Positions 9,056-17,282 of a stretch of 64,000 nt of DNA are shown here, piece after piece. The stretch's first letter is position 1, and every line of letters begins with the position of its first letter. The notes under the pieces were generated by a model, which was given only the letters and a program-made list of their open reading frames with translations, did no database searches and was not told the origin of the DNA. The position numbers were made by a program, and so were the translations under genes. The stretch comes from CAZOOK01 sp964581385 (lineage in GTDB: Bacteria; Pseudomonadota; Gammaproteobacteria; Nevskiales; Nevskiaceae): positions 62,001 through 126,000 of the forward strand of contig CAZOOK010000007.1 in assembly GCA_964581385.1 (NCBI GenBank), in the 5' to 3' direction.

Positions 9056-9824
9056 CGCGCAACCACACTTCGTGATCGAATTTCAGCGTTTCGGTGCTAC
9101 TACTGCTATTGGGCTGCTGTATGGTGAACGTGATTGTCACCAGTGCATTGTTCTGCCAGGTGCCGCTTGAGTATTGAAACGATGATGACGCGGCAATCAG
9201 TTTGTCGGCCAGCATTGCGGGATTGCTCAATCCCGCACCCGGAGTAGCCTGCGTCGACGCCACGGCACTGGTATAGCGATTCAACTGGCCGCTGGCTTCA
9301 AAGCAGTAACTGACGGGATTGCTGACGATATACAGCCGCTCCCCCGCCGAGGCGCGCGGCGATGGAAAGCCGCTGGAGGAAAGGGCTAGCGTGCGCAGAT
9401 TTCCGCTCGCGGAACCGATGGCGCTGATGGGCTGCATTGCTGTCAAACCATATAGCTCGCTGGAGCTGACCGGATACACCGCGGCGTAATAGCCGCTGCC
9501 GGCGGGCACTGTGAAATCCATTACCGAAATCGCTGCCGCATTCGCCGGCAGCGACACATACACGGTACTTGCTGCCACTGGCAAGAACTGCAAGCAGTTA
9601 TTACTGATGCGAACCGATATCGGCATTGCCTCGCGCAGGTCGCGCCCCATGCGATCGAGCGCCGTACGCGCGAGCGCGACGCTGTCCTGCCGATTCGCGG
9701 TATCGATATAGCCGCGTACCGTACTAGTAAAAAAGATTGTAAGTGTCACGAAGGTAACGCCGAGGAGGGCGATCACGACGACCAGCTCAACCAGAGTGAA
9801 CCCGCGTGCAGTGCGCATGGTCAT
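9045..9824 (-). CDS. mshO: MSHA biogenesis protein MshO (minor prepilin)
   Basis: A 259-residue type IV prepilin-like protein. The leader is M-T-M-R-T-A-R-G, followed by F-T-L-V-E-L-V-V-V-I-A-L-L-G, so PilD-type cleavage after Gly8 is expected and Glu5 of the mature protein is present. A long beta-rich C-terminal domain follows, larger than a major pilin, as in MshO/PilW-type minor pilins. It starts 3 nt after the mshD stop and overlaps mshP. Position and size match MshO of the Vibrio/Shewanella operon. An internal ATG two codons in is an equally good start. Confidence 0.87.
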   Translation of the reverse strand: MTMRTARGFTLVELVVVIALLGVTFVTLTIFFTSTVRGYIDTANRQDSVALARTALDRMGRDLREAMPISVRISNNCLQFLPVAASTVYVSLPANAAAISVMDFTVPAGSGYYAAVYPVSSSELYGLTAMQPISAIGSASGNLRTLALSSSGFPSPRASAGERLYIVSNPVSYCFEASGQLNRYTSAVASTQATPGAGLSNPAMLADKLIAASSSFQYSSGTWQNNALVTITFTIQQPNSSSSTETLKFDHEVWLRDVQ

Positions 9825-9827
9825 GGC

Positions 9828-10367
9828 TCAGAAATTCGCCTTGTACACGCTGAAGACATACCGCGCACCATGTGGATCGGTGACAGTAACGACAGCTAGC
9901 TTGGCATCCAGGTTATTGAGACCAAGATCGGTACCTGCATAACTAACAGTCGCGGTAACTTGAAAGCCGGTGTAGTTAGGGCGCGCGCTACCGCTTTGAT
10001 CGGTCGGCGCGGTGCCGGCACTACCGTCGCTGAAACCGTTGTAGTCGTCGAAATCGTCGAAAGTGGTATGTGTGGTTTCACCGCTATCCGGACCCAACGG
10101 CGTCGTGCATGCGCCCGGCCCCCCGGCTTCACCACAGCGCAGTGCGTTTCCGAGCGGGCTGTTTTCCGCATAACGCTTGCCCAGCATCTCTTCCAGATAG
10201 GACTGGCCCAGCTCCGCCGCGCGCATACTGTAAATCGCGTCGGTGCCCCGCACGCCCTCGGGCGCAAGCACTGAAAGGATCAATGTCATCAGTATGCCGA
10301 CCGCGGTGATACTGACGACTATTTCTATTAGCGTAAAACCATACGCTCGCTTAGCAATCGTACGCAT
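9828..10367 (-). CDS. mshD: MSHA biogenesis protein MshD (minor prepilin)
   Basis: A 179-residue prepilin with leader M-R-T-I-A-K-R-A-Y-G and mature start F-T-L-I-E-I-V-V-S-I. The region after the helix, M-R-A-A-E-L-G-Q-S-Y-L-E-E-M-L-G-K-R-Y-A-E-N-S-P, is the conserved MshD signature, followed by a two-Cys loop (residues ~80-90) and an acidic D-D-F-D-D-Y-N segment. It overlaps the mshC end by 17 nt, which suggests translational coupling. It should be processed by the prepilin peptidase, which is not encoded in this window. Confidence 0.9.
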   Translation of the reverse strand: MRTIAKRAYGFTLIEIVVSITAVGILMTLILSVLAPEGVRGTDAIYSMRAAELGQSYLEEMLGKRYAENSPLGNALRCGEAGGPGACTTPLGPDSGETTHTTFDDFDDYNGFSDGSAGTAPTDQSGSARPNYTGFQVTATVSYAGTDLGLNNLDAKLAVVTVTDPHGARYVFSVYKANF

Positions 10368-10800
10368 AACCGGTGGTTCCGACTACGCAGATTTTCAAGG
10401 TCCGTAGAGATCCAATAACGCTGATGGTCGCATTGGACGTTGCGCCAAAGCGGTCGAAGGTCAAAGGTGAAGCGATGCCGTTGAGGGTGATTCCGGCCTG
10501 CATCGATTTCGGGAATGTATTGCCGCCGCCCGGAGGGGGAGCACCAGGAAGAGGAGCGGAGACTCCGTTCACCTGCACATCAATTTGCGTTGAAGAAGGT
10601 GAGCTGAATGTAACTGTGCTGTTGGTCTGGCTCATCGCCAATTGCTGTGCGTATCGCAATGACTGTTTCACATCCTCGCGCGCCGTAAGCTCCGAATAGC
10701 CGCCGCGCCCGGCGAACCGGGGCGCGGCGTAGGCGACGAGAATTCCCAGCAACACAATAACGACAACCAGCTCGACCAATGTAAATCCGCGCATATCCAT
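10351..10800 (-). CDS. mshC: MSHA biogenesis protein MshC (minor prepilin)
   Basis: A prepilin of about 149 residues starting M-D-M-R-G, then F-T-L-V-E-L-V-V-V-I-V-L-L-G. The mature domain is small, with a Pro/Gly-rich stretch near residue 95 and a C-terminal Cys pair. The frame is open 50 codons further upstream to 10950, but that extension looks non-coding and would put an implausibly long leader on the protein; a stem-loop also lies there. The start at 10800 has only a weak ribosome site, so the exact start is uncertain. Gene order supports MshC. Confidence 0.8.
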   Translation of the reverse strand: MDMRGFTLVELVVVIVLLGILVAYAAPRFAGRGGYSELTAREDVKQSLRYAQQLAMSQTNSTVTFSSPSSTQIDVQVNGVSAPLPGAPPPGGGNTFPKSMQAGITLNGIASPLTFDRFGATSNATISVIGSLRTLKICVVGTTGYAYDC

Positions 10801-10881
10801 ACCGCGCAGACTGGCAACCCGTCGGGCTAGGGCGATCGACGCCGGAGGCGGCTGTGTGAGAACGGATTTCGTTGCTTTCGT

Positions 10882-10901
10882 TGGCTCGCGCTTCCGAGCC
10901 A
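10882..10901 (-). terminator. Stem-loop between mshA and mshC
   Basis: TGGCTCG and CGAGCCA form a perfect 7-bp stem with a 6-nt loop, 84-103 nt downstream of the mshA stop codon. There is no U-tract, so it is not a standard intrinsic terminator. It could be a processing or RNA-stability element that keeps the major pilin mRNA more abundant than the minor pilin mRNAs, as is common in pilin operons. Confidence 0.35.
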
Positions 10902-10984
10902 GGAAAACGACGTAATACAGACCACACAAACGCCCATGTAGCCGGTTCATCCTTGGCCCGACAGCTCCCAGGCCTCACTCAAGA

Positions 10985-11458
10985 TCAGCAGCCAGAAATG
11001 TTAGCGGCTACGACGGTTGCTATACCTGTCGTGGCAGCGTAGCTAACGTTGCAGTTGGCCAACGCGGTAACTCCACCATCAGTTGAATAGGAAATGGTGT
11101 AGGTTCCAGTCAATGGCGTTCCAGAATCCGCGCCATAGAAAATATTGGCGCTTTTATTGATCGCCGCACCGATGCCAGCGGCAGCGGCGGTAGGGTAACC
11201 GGAAGTATTTACATTCACCGTCACAGTGTCCATTGTCACGGTCGTGATTGCAGCGGTACCGCCAGCGGCCAGCCATGCGGCTTTAGCAAGCGAGGCAGCC
11301 CCTTGTACTGCACCCTGAGTTCCATATATCACGGACGTGCGGGCCTGCTTTTGCAGATCGATGTATTTAGGTACTGCAACAGCCGATAGAATGCCCAGAA
11401 TCACGATGACTACGACCAGTTCAATCAACGTGAAGCCCTGCTGTTTTTGCTTGCTCAT
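10985..11458 (-). CDS. mshA: MSHA major pilin MshA
   Basis: A 157-residue type IVa-like pilin. The leader M-S-K-Q-K-Q-Q-G is followed by F-T-L-I-E-L-V-V-V-I-V-I-L-G-I-L-S-A-V-A-V-P-K, with the key Glu5. The helix continues to about residue 60; the rest is Ala/Thr/Gly-rich. Two cysteines near the C-terminus (about residues 137 and 157) make the usual D-loop. The start has GGAGG 7 nt upstream, the strongest ribosome site in the operon, and gaps of about 185-210 nt lie on both sides, unlike the tightly packed rest. That fits a separately boosted major subunit. Confidence 0.9.
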   Translation of the reverse strand: MSKQKQQGFTLIELVVVIVILGILSAVAVPKYIDLQKQARTSVIYGTQGAVQGAASLAKAAWLAAGGTAAITTVTMDTVTVNVNTSGYPTAAAAGIGAAINKSANIFYGADSGTPLTGTYTISYSTDGGVTALANCNVSYAATTGIATVVAANISGC

Positions 11459-11582
11459 GAGTTGCCTCCAAATAATAAATATTGTCCATCACGGAAAAGC
11501 TTCGGGCCCGCGTCCCGCTCGGCCCGGCCCGCTGTGCCAGCAGCCCATCGGACTCAGGGTATCTAATAGAATCGGCCGGTCG

Positions 11583-11607
11583 GACGAAAACTTCAGTCTT
11601 TTTCGTC
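11583..11607 (-). promoter_or_regulatory. Inverted repeat in mshA upstream gap
   Basis: The 210-nt gap 11459-11668 upstream of mshA holds a perfect 8-bp inverted repeat, GACGAAAA/TTTTCGTC, with a 9-nt spacer. It lies 62-86 nt after the upstream prepilin gene and about 125 nt before the mshA start. It may end read-through from the upper operon or be a regulator site for an mshA promoter. I could not fix -35/-10 boxes there, and no sigma-54 consensus is evident. Confidence 0.35.
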
Positions 11608-11668
11608 GAATACGATTTACATCACCCGGTCAAACTCTGGCATTGATCTCCCGACTCCATATCGACCG

Positions 11669-12202
11669 CTAGCGCGAAAACACAAAACCCTTGAATTTCG
11701 CATCCGCCCACACCTCCCCGGTGGCCGGATCATAGCCAATGGTCATTGCACCTCCATGCTTGTAACTATAGATACATACTGGATTTTTTCCTCCGGCCCT
11801 TAGAGTTGCATCAAAATCGCCGCCGGGTTCCCCACGCGGATCTCCGGGATTGGGCTCCAATACCGCTCTCCAAATCTCGGCGCAATGCTGTCCCGTTAAC
11901 TGATCCCCCGGCGTACGGTTGGTGCCGGCCGGGAATCCGCCCGCGGACAAATCCAGCGTGCCATCGCCGAATCGCGGCAGGTCGTAGACCTGTCCGCTCA
12001 AACCATCGACCATCTGGATGGCTCTGGCACGCATCACACCCTCCTGCAAAGCGCGCGCATTCAGGCGCACCGCTGTTTCGTGAGCCTGACGCATAGCTTC
12101 GGTGAGACCCGGCAGCGCCGCATATATCAACAGCACGATAATCACGATGACGACAACCAGTTCGAACAGACTGAATCCAAATTGGCGGCGACTGACGATC
12201 AT
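11669..12202 (-). CDS. MSHA minor prepilin (MshF/MshB position)
   Basis: A 177-residue protein with leader M-I-V-S-R-R-Q-F-G and mature start F-S-L-F-E-L-V-V-V-I-V-I-I-V, so Glu5 is present. The next segment, R-L-N-A-R-A-L-Q-E-G-V-M-R-A-R, resembles MshF. In Vibrio two genes, mshF and mshB, lie between mshG and mshA; here there is only this one, so the exact name is open. The start at 12202 overlaps the mshG stop as ATGA; an in-frame start at 12232 lies inside mshG. A single Cys pair is present (C-A-E, C-I-Y). Confidence 0.7.
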   Translation of the reverse strand: MIVSRRQFGFSLFELVVVIVIIVLLIYAALPGLTEAMRQAHETAVRLNARALQEGVMRARAIQMVDGLSGQVYDLPRFGDGTLDLSAGGFPAGTNRTPGDQLTGQHCAEIWRAVLEPNPGDPRGEPGGDFDATLRAGGKNPVCIYSYKHGGAMTIGYDPATGEVWADAKFKGFVFSR

Positions 12203-13413
12203 CGGCCGCGCGCGATGCTCGCCAAGTCCCACATCGGCAGGAACACGCCGAGCGCCAGAATCAACACCAGAATGCCGACGAACACAATCATCAGCGGTTC
12301 AATGCGATCGGAGAGGCGCTTGAGGTCGTAGTCCACTTCGCGATCGTAAAAATCCGCCACCTCGTCGAGCAGCTGATCGATGGATCCTGTTTCCTCACCG
12401 ACGGACATCATCTGTAACACCAGAGGACTGAACATTTGAGTCGCGGCGGCGTTACGGGTAATGGATTCGCCACGCTCGATACCGGCGCCCATGCTGCGAA
12501 TTCTTTCTCCGACAAATGTGTTATCGACGACGCGCGAAACCACGTGCAACGCCGTCGGCAGTGGAACACCAGCGCGGAGCATGGTGGCAAAGGAGCGGCA
12601 GAAGCGGCCGAGGAGTGCTCGGTGCACAATGTCGCCGATGATGGGAATGCGCAGCTTCTTGCCGTCCCAGAACAATCGGCCCTTTTCCGTGGCGACGAAC
12701 CGGCGCCAGGCAATGGTGCCGCCAATCAACGCAATCAGCATGAGCGGCCAGAAATTCATGAAAAACTGCGACGTACCAAGGAGCAGCCGCGTTGCCCAAG
12801 GCAGCTGCGCATGGAAGCTGGCAAAAATCTTGGCGAAGGCGGGAATTACCATCAGATTAATGATGGTGATCGCCACACTGATCGCAATCAGCACGAATGT
12901 CGGATACCGGAATGCAGTCGCGATGCGCTTGCGTGTTTCCAGCTCGCGCTCCAGATAGTTAGCAAGCTGCATGAAAACCGCGTCGAGCTGTCCGGTGTTT
13001 TCGCCGACATGGATCAGACTGACATAAAACTGCGAAAACACTTCCTCGTGTTTGGCCATCGCGGTGGCGAGGCTCTGGCCTGAAGCGAGACTGTCGCTGA
13101 CAGCACGGAGGACTGCGGCCAACTCTGGATTCGTCGCGCTCTCGGTCAGACTGATGAAGGCGTGCAAAATTGGCACGCCCGCGCGCGACAGGCTGTACAT
13201 CTGCCGGCTGAACATGATGAGGTCGGCAAGCTCTACTCGACGACGCGGGAGCAGATCACGTAAGCCAACGCCGGCTTTTGTCTCCTCAATGGACAGCGGA
13301 ATGACACCGCTGTCCGCGAGGCGGCTGGCCACGGCATCAGCATCGTTGGCGTCCACTGTACCGTACACCAGTTGTCCACCTGGATTGCGTCCACGGTAGG
13401 CGAAGGTGGCCAT
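12199..13413 (-). CDS. mshG: MSHA platform protein MshG (GspF/PilC family)
   Basis: A 404-residue inner-membrane platform protein of the GspF/PilC family. The N-terminal F-A-Y-R-G-R-N-P-G-G region is followed by two copies of the GspF fold: a first with F-S-R-Q-M-Y-S-L-S-R-A-G-V-P and a second with F-C-R-S-F-A-T-M-L-R-A-G-V-P. Three membrane segments are visible, at about residues 170-190, 220-240 and 375-400. It should couple ATP hydrolysis by MshE to extraction of pilin from the membrane. It starts 3 nt after mshE and overlaps the next gene by 4 nt. Confidence 0.93.
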   Translation of the reverse strand: MATFAYRGRNPGGQLVYGTVDANDADAVASRLADSGVIPLSIEETKAGVGLRDLLPRRRVELADLIMFSRQMYSLSRAGVPILHAFISLTESATNPELAAVLRAVSDSLASGQSLATAMAKHEEVFSQFYVSLIHVGENTGQLDAVFMQLANYLERELETRKRIATAFRYPTFVLIAISVAITIINLMVIPAFAKIFASFHAQLPWATRLLLGTSQFFMNFWPLMLIALIGGTIAWRRFVATEKGRLFWDGKKLRIPIIGDIVHRALLGRFCRSFATMLRAGVPLPTALHVVSRVVDNTFVGERIRSMGAGIERGESITRNAAATQMFSPLVLQMMSVGEETGSIDQLLDEVADFYDREVDYDLKRLSDRIEPLMIVFVGILVLILALGVFLPMWDLASIARGR

Positions 13414-13416
13414 GTC

Positions 13417-15156
13417 TTACACCGAGACCCGTGGTGGGACGGAAAGGGTTTCGTCAGCCCGTGTTTCGGTGACGCGCATGACCTCGCTGATGGTGGTGAG
13501 TCCCTGGCGTGCGTAATCGAGAGCCATCAGCGACAGCGGCCGGTAACCGGCAGCCCGTTGCGCGGCAGCGATGAAGCCGCCAGCATCATTGCGGCGCAAG
13601 GCATCGGCCATGGGTTCGGTAATGATCAGTATTTCGTATACGCCGATGCGTCCGAAATAGCCGGTGTTGTTACATTGCGGGCAGCCCTGGCCGCGTCGAT
13701 AGATCGATTCACCGGCGCCCTGACCACCGACGGCGCCCTGAATCCAGATGCGCTCGCTGCTGTCCGGTGTATAGGGTTCGCTACAGTGTGAGCAGATTCG
13801 ACGCAACAGCCGCTGTGCGATGACGCAGCGCAGTGCAGAAGCGGCCAGGTAACCATCCGCACCCATATCGACCAAGCGCAGCGCGGAACTGACTGCATCG
13901 TTGGTATGTAGAGTCGACAGCACCAAATGCCCAGTCATCGCCGCGCGCAGACCGATTTCGGTCGTCTCCCGGTCACGCATCTCACCGACCATGATGATGT
14001 CGGGGTCTTGCCGTAAAACCGAACGCAGCACGCGGGCGAAGGACAAATCGATCTTGGCATTGACCTGGACCTGATTGACGCGCGGCAAACGGTACTCGAT
14101 GGGATCCTCGACCGTGACGATCTTTACTTCCGGCCGGTTCAACTCATGCAGTGCCGCATAGAGCGTCGTAGTCTTGCCGGCACCCGTGGGACCGGTGGCC
14201 AGGATAAGCCCATGTGGACGTGTAAACGCGTGACGAAAGCGATTGAGTATTTCGTCCGGCATGCCCAGCTCCGACAGCTTCGGCGCGCCGGTGGTCTGAT
14301 CCAGAATGCGCATCACGGCCGCCTCGCCGTAAAGCACGGGCATGGTCGACATGCGCACATCCAACTGGTGGTTGCGCGCGGTGATGAAGAAACGCCCGTC
14401 CTGAGGCAAGCGTTTCTCTGAAATGTCCATACCGGCGAGCAGCTTCAGACGCAGCACCACCGCCGGCGCGATGCGCGACTCCTTCATGACCTGTTCCTGC
14501 AGGACGCCGTCCACACGCAGACGGATGCGCAGTACTTTTTCGTCCGGCTCAAGGTGAATGTCGGAAGCGCGTACCTGCACCGCGTCTTCGAAGATGGATT
14601 GCAACAGCTTGACCACGGGAGCGTCGGCAGTCGCTGCCTCGTTGCTGAGCAGGCCGACGTCGAACTGGTTGACGCCCATTTCTGCGCCGAGCTTTTCCGC
14701 CAGTGTTTCGATCTCCTGGCTCTTGCGATACATGAGATCGATCGTGCGCAGAATGTCCGCTTCCCGTGCGATTGCCAGTTGCAGTGGCCGCCCCAGCAGA
14801 CGCTCGATTTCGTCGATGGCGTTGATGTCGGTCGGATCCGCCATCGCCACGTCGTAAACGTTGCCGCGCTGCGCCAGCACCACGGCGCGGAACCGGCGTG
14901 CATGCACCTCCATCAGCAAGTGCAATGCATTCTCGTCAATTTTGTAACGTGCAAGATCGATCAGCGGCAGACGGCATTGCTCCGCGAGAACCTCGAGCAG
15001 ACGGATTTCGCTGAGAATGCCCATGTCGATCAGCGTGCCACCGAGCTTGCGGCCGGTTTTCTTTTGGGCAGCCAGCGCCTGCTGCAATTGTTCGGCGCTG
15101 ATGGCGCCAGCCTTGACCAGCATGTCGCCGAGGCGAATTTTGGGTCGGGCTTCCAT
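13417..15156 (-). CDS. mshE: MSHA assembly ATPase MshE with c-di-GMP-binding N-domain
   Basis: A 579-residue GspE/PilB-family hexameric ATPase. Residues ~7-60 hold the two-part MshEN motif: R8-L9-G10 with L13, G17, Q23-L24 and Q31, then L38-G39 with L42, G46 and L53. In V. cholerae MshE this motif binds c-di-GMP. The ATPase core has Walker A G-P-T-G-A-G-K-T-T at 322-330, an Asp box around 351, Walker B I-I-M-V-G-E at 387-392, and a His box near T-L-H-T-N-D (415-420). A zinc site has Cys455, 458, 492 and 495. It follows mshN with no gap. c-di-GMP control is inferred from the motif. Confidence 0.94.
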   Translation of the reverse strand: MEARPKIRLGDMLVKAGAISAEQLQQALAAQKKTGRKLGGTLIDMGILSEIRLLEVLAEQCRLPLIDLARYKIDENALHLLMEVHARRFRAVVLAQRGNVYDVAMADPTDINAIDEIERLLGRPLQLAIAREADILRTIDLMYRKSQEIETLAEKLGAEMGVNQFDVGLLSNEAATADAPVVKLLQSIFEDAVQVRASDIHLEPDEKVLRIRLRVDGVLQEQVMKESRIAPAVVLRLKLLAGMDISEKRLPQDGRFFITARNHQLDVRMSTMPVLYGEAAVMRILDQTTGAPKLSELGMPDEILNRFRHAFTRPHGLILATGPTGAGKTTTLYAALHELNRPEVKIVTVEDPIEYRLPRVNQVQVNAKIDLSFARVLRSVLRQDPDIIMVGEMRDRETTEIGLRAAMTGHLVLSTLHTNDAVSSALRLVDMGADGYLAASALRCVIAQRLLRRICSHCSEPYTPDSSERIWIQGAVGGQGAGESIYRRGQGCPQCNNTGYFGRIGVYEILIITEPMADALRRNDAGGFIAAAQRAAGYRPLSLMALDYARQGLTTISEVMRVTETRADETLSVPPRVSV

Positions 15157-16353
15157 CTACCGGACTCCCAGTGCCGCCACGCGCGCGACCGCGTAGTCAT
15201 GCGCCACGGCCGGCAGAGTGGATTGCATCAAAGCGTGCCGATAGGCATCGCTGGCCTCGCCGCGACGCTGCTGGCTCTCCAGTGCAAGCCCCAATCCCAG
15301 CCACCAAACGCCCTGGGTCGAATCGATCGCCAGCAGCGCGTTGTAGCGCACGGCAGCGTCCGCACTGTGTCCAAGCTGCTGCTCCAGCGCAGCCAGGACC
15401 GCGTGGTAGTCGGTGTTGCTTTGCAGAGTGGGCGCATGTTCGCGCAGCAATTGCCAGGCATCGTTCGGCTTTCCCGCCGCCAGTCGGGTGCGCGCCAACA
15501 GCAACCGCAAATCCGCGTTGTCGGGGTCCGCCGTCAGCGCCGGCACTAATAGCGCTTCGGCCTTATCCATCTGCGCTTGCTGCAGGTACAGCGTCGCCAA
15601 AGCCACGGTGGCGCCAGCTTGTTCTGGTTGCAGTGCATGCGCGTGACTGAGTTCGCGCTCGGCATCCGCCTTCTCGCCTCGCTCGATGTGCACCAACGCT
15701 GTCTGGTAAGCCCGCTCTGCCAGCGCCGCTGGATCCTGACTGATCCGCTTGTGCACGACGGAAATCAAAGCGGCGGTACTCTTGATTGCCTTTAGTGCCG
15801 ACAACGGAGGCGGCAACGGCTCATCGGCATCCGGATCGGATATCTCGGCGATGTCCGGAACTGAAAGTGCGACGGCAGCAGCCGGTTGCACGGAGACCGT
15901 CGGCTGTGCCGAATCCACCGCGGCCGGCAGCTTAGGTTCACGCACATCTGCCTTATCGAAGCGGGCCTGATCCACGAGCGTAGGCGATGTGGTGATCGTG
16001 CCAGCAAGACTCAGTTGCAGCGTGTGCGCCGTTTGCTGAATGCCGATCTGTTGATTGTCTGTTTGCTGAACACTTGTCTGCTGCGCGTGCTCTTCGCTGT
16101 GAATAGGCGCGGCCTGACGGACTTGAACGGATTGCATGGAAACTGGCTTCGACGGCTCGATGTCGCGCTCGGTATTTCTTAAAACCCACGCGCCGATCGC
16201 GACAATACCCGTCACGAATAAACCGGCAGTCAACAGCCCAAGCCGATGGCTGTGATGTGAGGCAGGCACGGCGGCGACTGTACCAAACGGCACGCCCGGC
16301 GCTGCGGCCTGGCGCCGATCGAGATCCTGCAACATTTTATTGATCACGCTCAC
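15157..16353 (-). CDS. mshN: MSHA biogenesis protein MshN (TPR protein)
   Basis: A 398-residue protein beginning M-S-V-I-N-K-M-L-Q-D-L-D-R-R-Q, the conserved MshN start. A single membrane segment lies at about residues 38-57, followed by a Gln/Thr-rich low-complexity periplasmic linker. The C-terminal ~190 residues form TPR-like helices (A-L-A-E-R-A-Y-Q-T-A-L, Q-A-G-A-T-V-A-L-A-T-L-Y-L-Q). The GTG start at 16353 overlaps the mshM stop as GTGA and has GAGGTGGG just upstream; the longest frame would begin far inside mshM. TPR proteins of this kind scaffold pilus or secretin assembly. Confidence 0.88.
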   Translation of the reverse strand: MSVINKMLQDLDRRQAAAPGVPFGTVAAVPASHHSHRLGLLTAGLFVTGIVAIGAWVLRNTERDIEPSKPVSMQSVQVRQAAPIHSEEHAQQTSVQQTDNQQIGIQQTAHTLQLSLAGTITTSPTLVDQARFDKADVREPKLPAAVDSAQPTVSVQPAAAVALSVPDIAEISDPDADEPLPPPLSALKAIKSTAALISVVHKRISQDPAALAERAYQTALVHIERGEKADAERELSHAHALQPEQAGATVALATLYLQQAQMDKAEALLVPALTADPDNADLRLLLARTRLAAGKPNDAWQLLREHAPTLQSNTDYHAVLAALEQQLGHSADAAVRYNALLAIDSTQGVWWLGLGLALESQQRRGEASDAYRHALMQSTLPAVAHDYAVARVAALGVR

Positions 16354-17255
16354 GGTACCCACCTCAGCACCGCCGCTGCAGCGGTACCCGCGGCAAGCAA
16401 CCCGGCGCCTCCGATGAAACCCCGTCGCCAGTATTGGTGCAAACGCATCGCGACGTCCTCGGTATCGCAAGCTGCTGCCCAGGCTTCGCGCAATCGAGCC
16501 TGCGGCGAGCCGCGTCCGTAGGCGCCGATCAGCGCCTTGTGCGCGAGCACGTGGCCAAGGCGCGGAATTCCGCGGCTCAGCAGCGCGATCGATTGCAGCG
16601 CCGCACCGGAGAAAAGCGGTGTGCTGGCACCTGCCAAACGCAGGCGATGATTCAAATAAGCCTGCATCTCCGGTCTGCGCAGAGGCGGAAGGTCGTAGCT
16701 GAAAGCAATGCGCTGGCGCAACTGCCTGAAATGATCGCTGGCAAGGCGGGCATTCAACTCCGGCTGGCCAAATAGAATGATCTGTACCAACTTTTGTCGT
16801 TCGGTCTCCAGATTGGAAAGCAGCCGCAGCGCCTCGAGACTCTCATCCGGCAATGCTTGCGCTTCATCGATAACAAGTATCGCGGGCTGGCCGCGTTGGG
16901 CCAACTCCAGTAAATGAAGTTCCAGTTTGCGTACAAGCAAAGCTTGGGAGTCGCCTGCCGCAATCGTCAGCCCCAGCTCATGCGCCAGGGCAAGGCGCAT
17001 TTCGTGAGGCCTCAGCACTGGATTGGGCAGCCACGCGCAGGGAGCGCAGCCTTCCATGTCGGCCAGAAATTGACGGCATAAGAGCGTCTTTCCGGTGCCC
17101 ACTTCACCTGTGATTTTTACGAAGCCTTCACCGCTTCCGACCGCAATACACAGCACGTTCAAAGCCGCCCGATGTCCAGGCAGATCGCAGAAATAGCGCG
17201 TATCGGGCGTGAGCCCGAAGGGCATCCTCTGCAAGCCGAAGTGGTCGAGGTACAT
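16350..17255 (-). CDS. mshM: MSHA biogenesis ATPase MshM (ExeA-like AAA)
   Basis: A 301-residue AAA+ ATPase beginning M-Y-L-D-H-F-G-L-Q-R-M-P-F-G-L-T-P-D, the hallmark of MshM/ExeA proteins. Walker A G-E-V-G-T-G-K-T lies near residue 50, Walker B I-L-V-I-D-E-A-Q near residue 128, and a sensor-like F-G-Q-P-E-L-N motif follows. A hydrophobic segment near the C-terminus (about 275-295) could anchor it to the membrane. ExeA-type proteins help place the secretin through peptidoglycan interaction, so it probably works with MshL just upstream. Confidence 0.9.
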   Translation of the reverse strand: MYLDHFGLQRMPFGLTPDTRYFCDLPGHRAALNVLCIAVGSGEGFVKITGEVGTGKTLLCRQFLADMEGCAPCAWLPNPVLRPHEMRLALAHELGLTIAAGDSQALLVRKLELHLLELAQRGQPAILVIDEAQALPDESLEALRLLSNLETERQKLVQIILFGQPELNARLASDHFRQLRQRIAFSYDLPPLRRPEMQAYLNHRLRLAGASTPLFSGAALQSIALLSRGIPRLGHVLAHKALIGAYGRGSPQARLREAWAAACDTEDVAMRLHQYWRRGFIGGAGLLAAGTAAAAVLRWVP

Positions 17256-17282
17256 AAGATCGATCAGAGCGGATTCCGCGCA

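Noticed and set aside
14554..15549. 331-codon plus-strand frame opposite mshE and mshN
   Set aside because: Antisense shadow rich in Gln/His with no domain.
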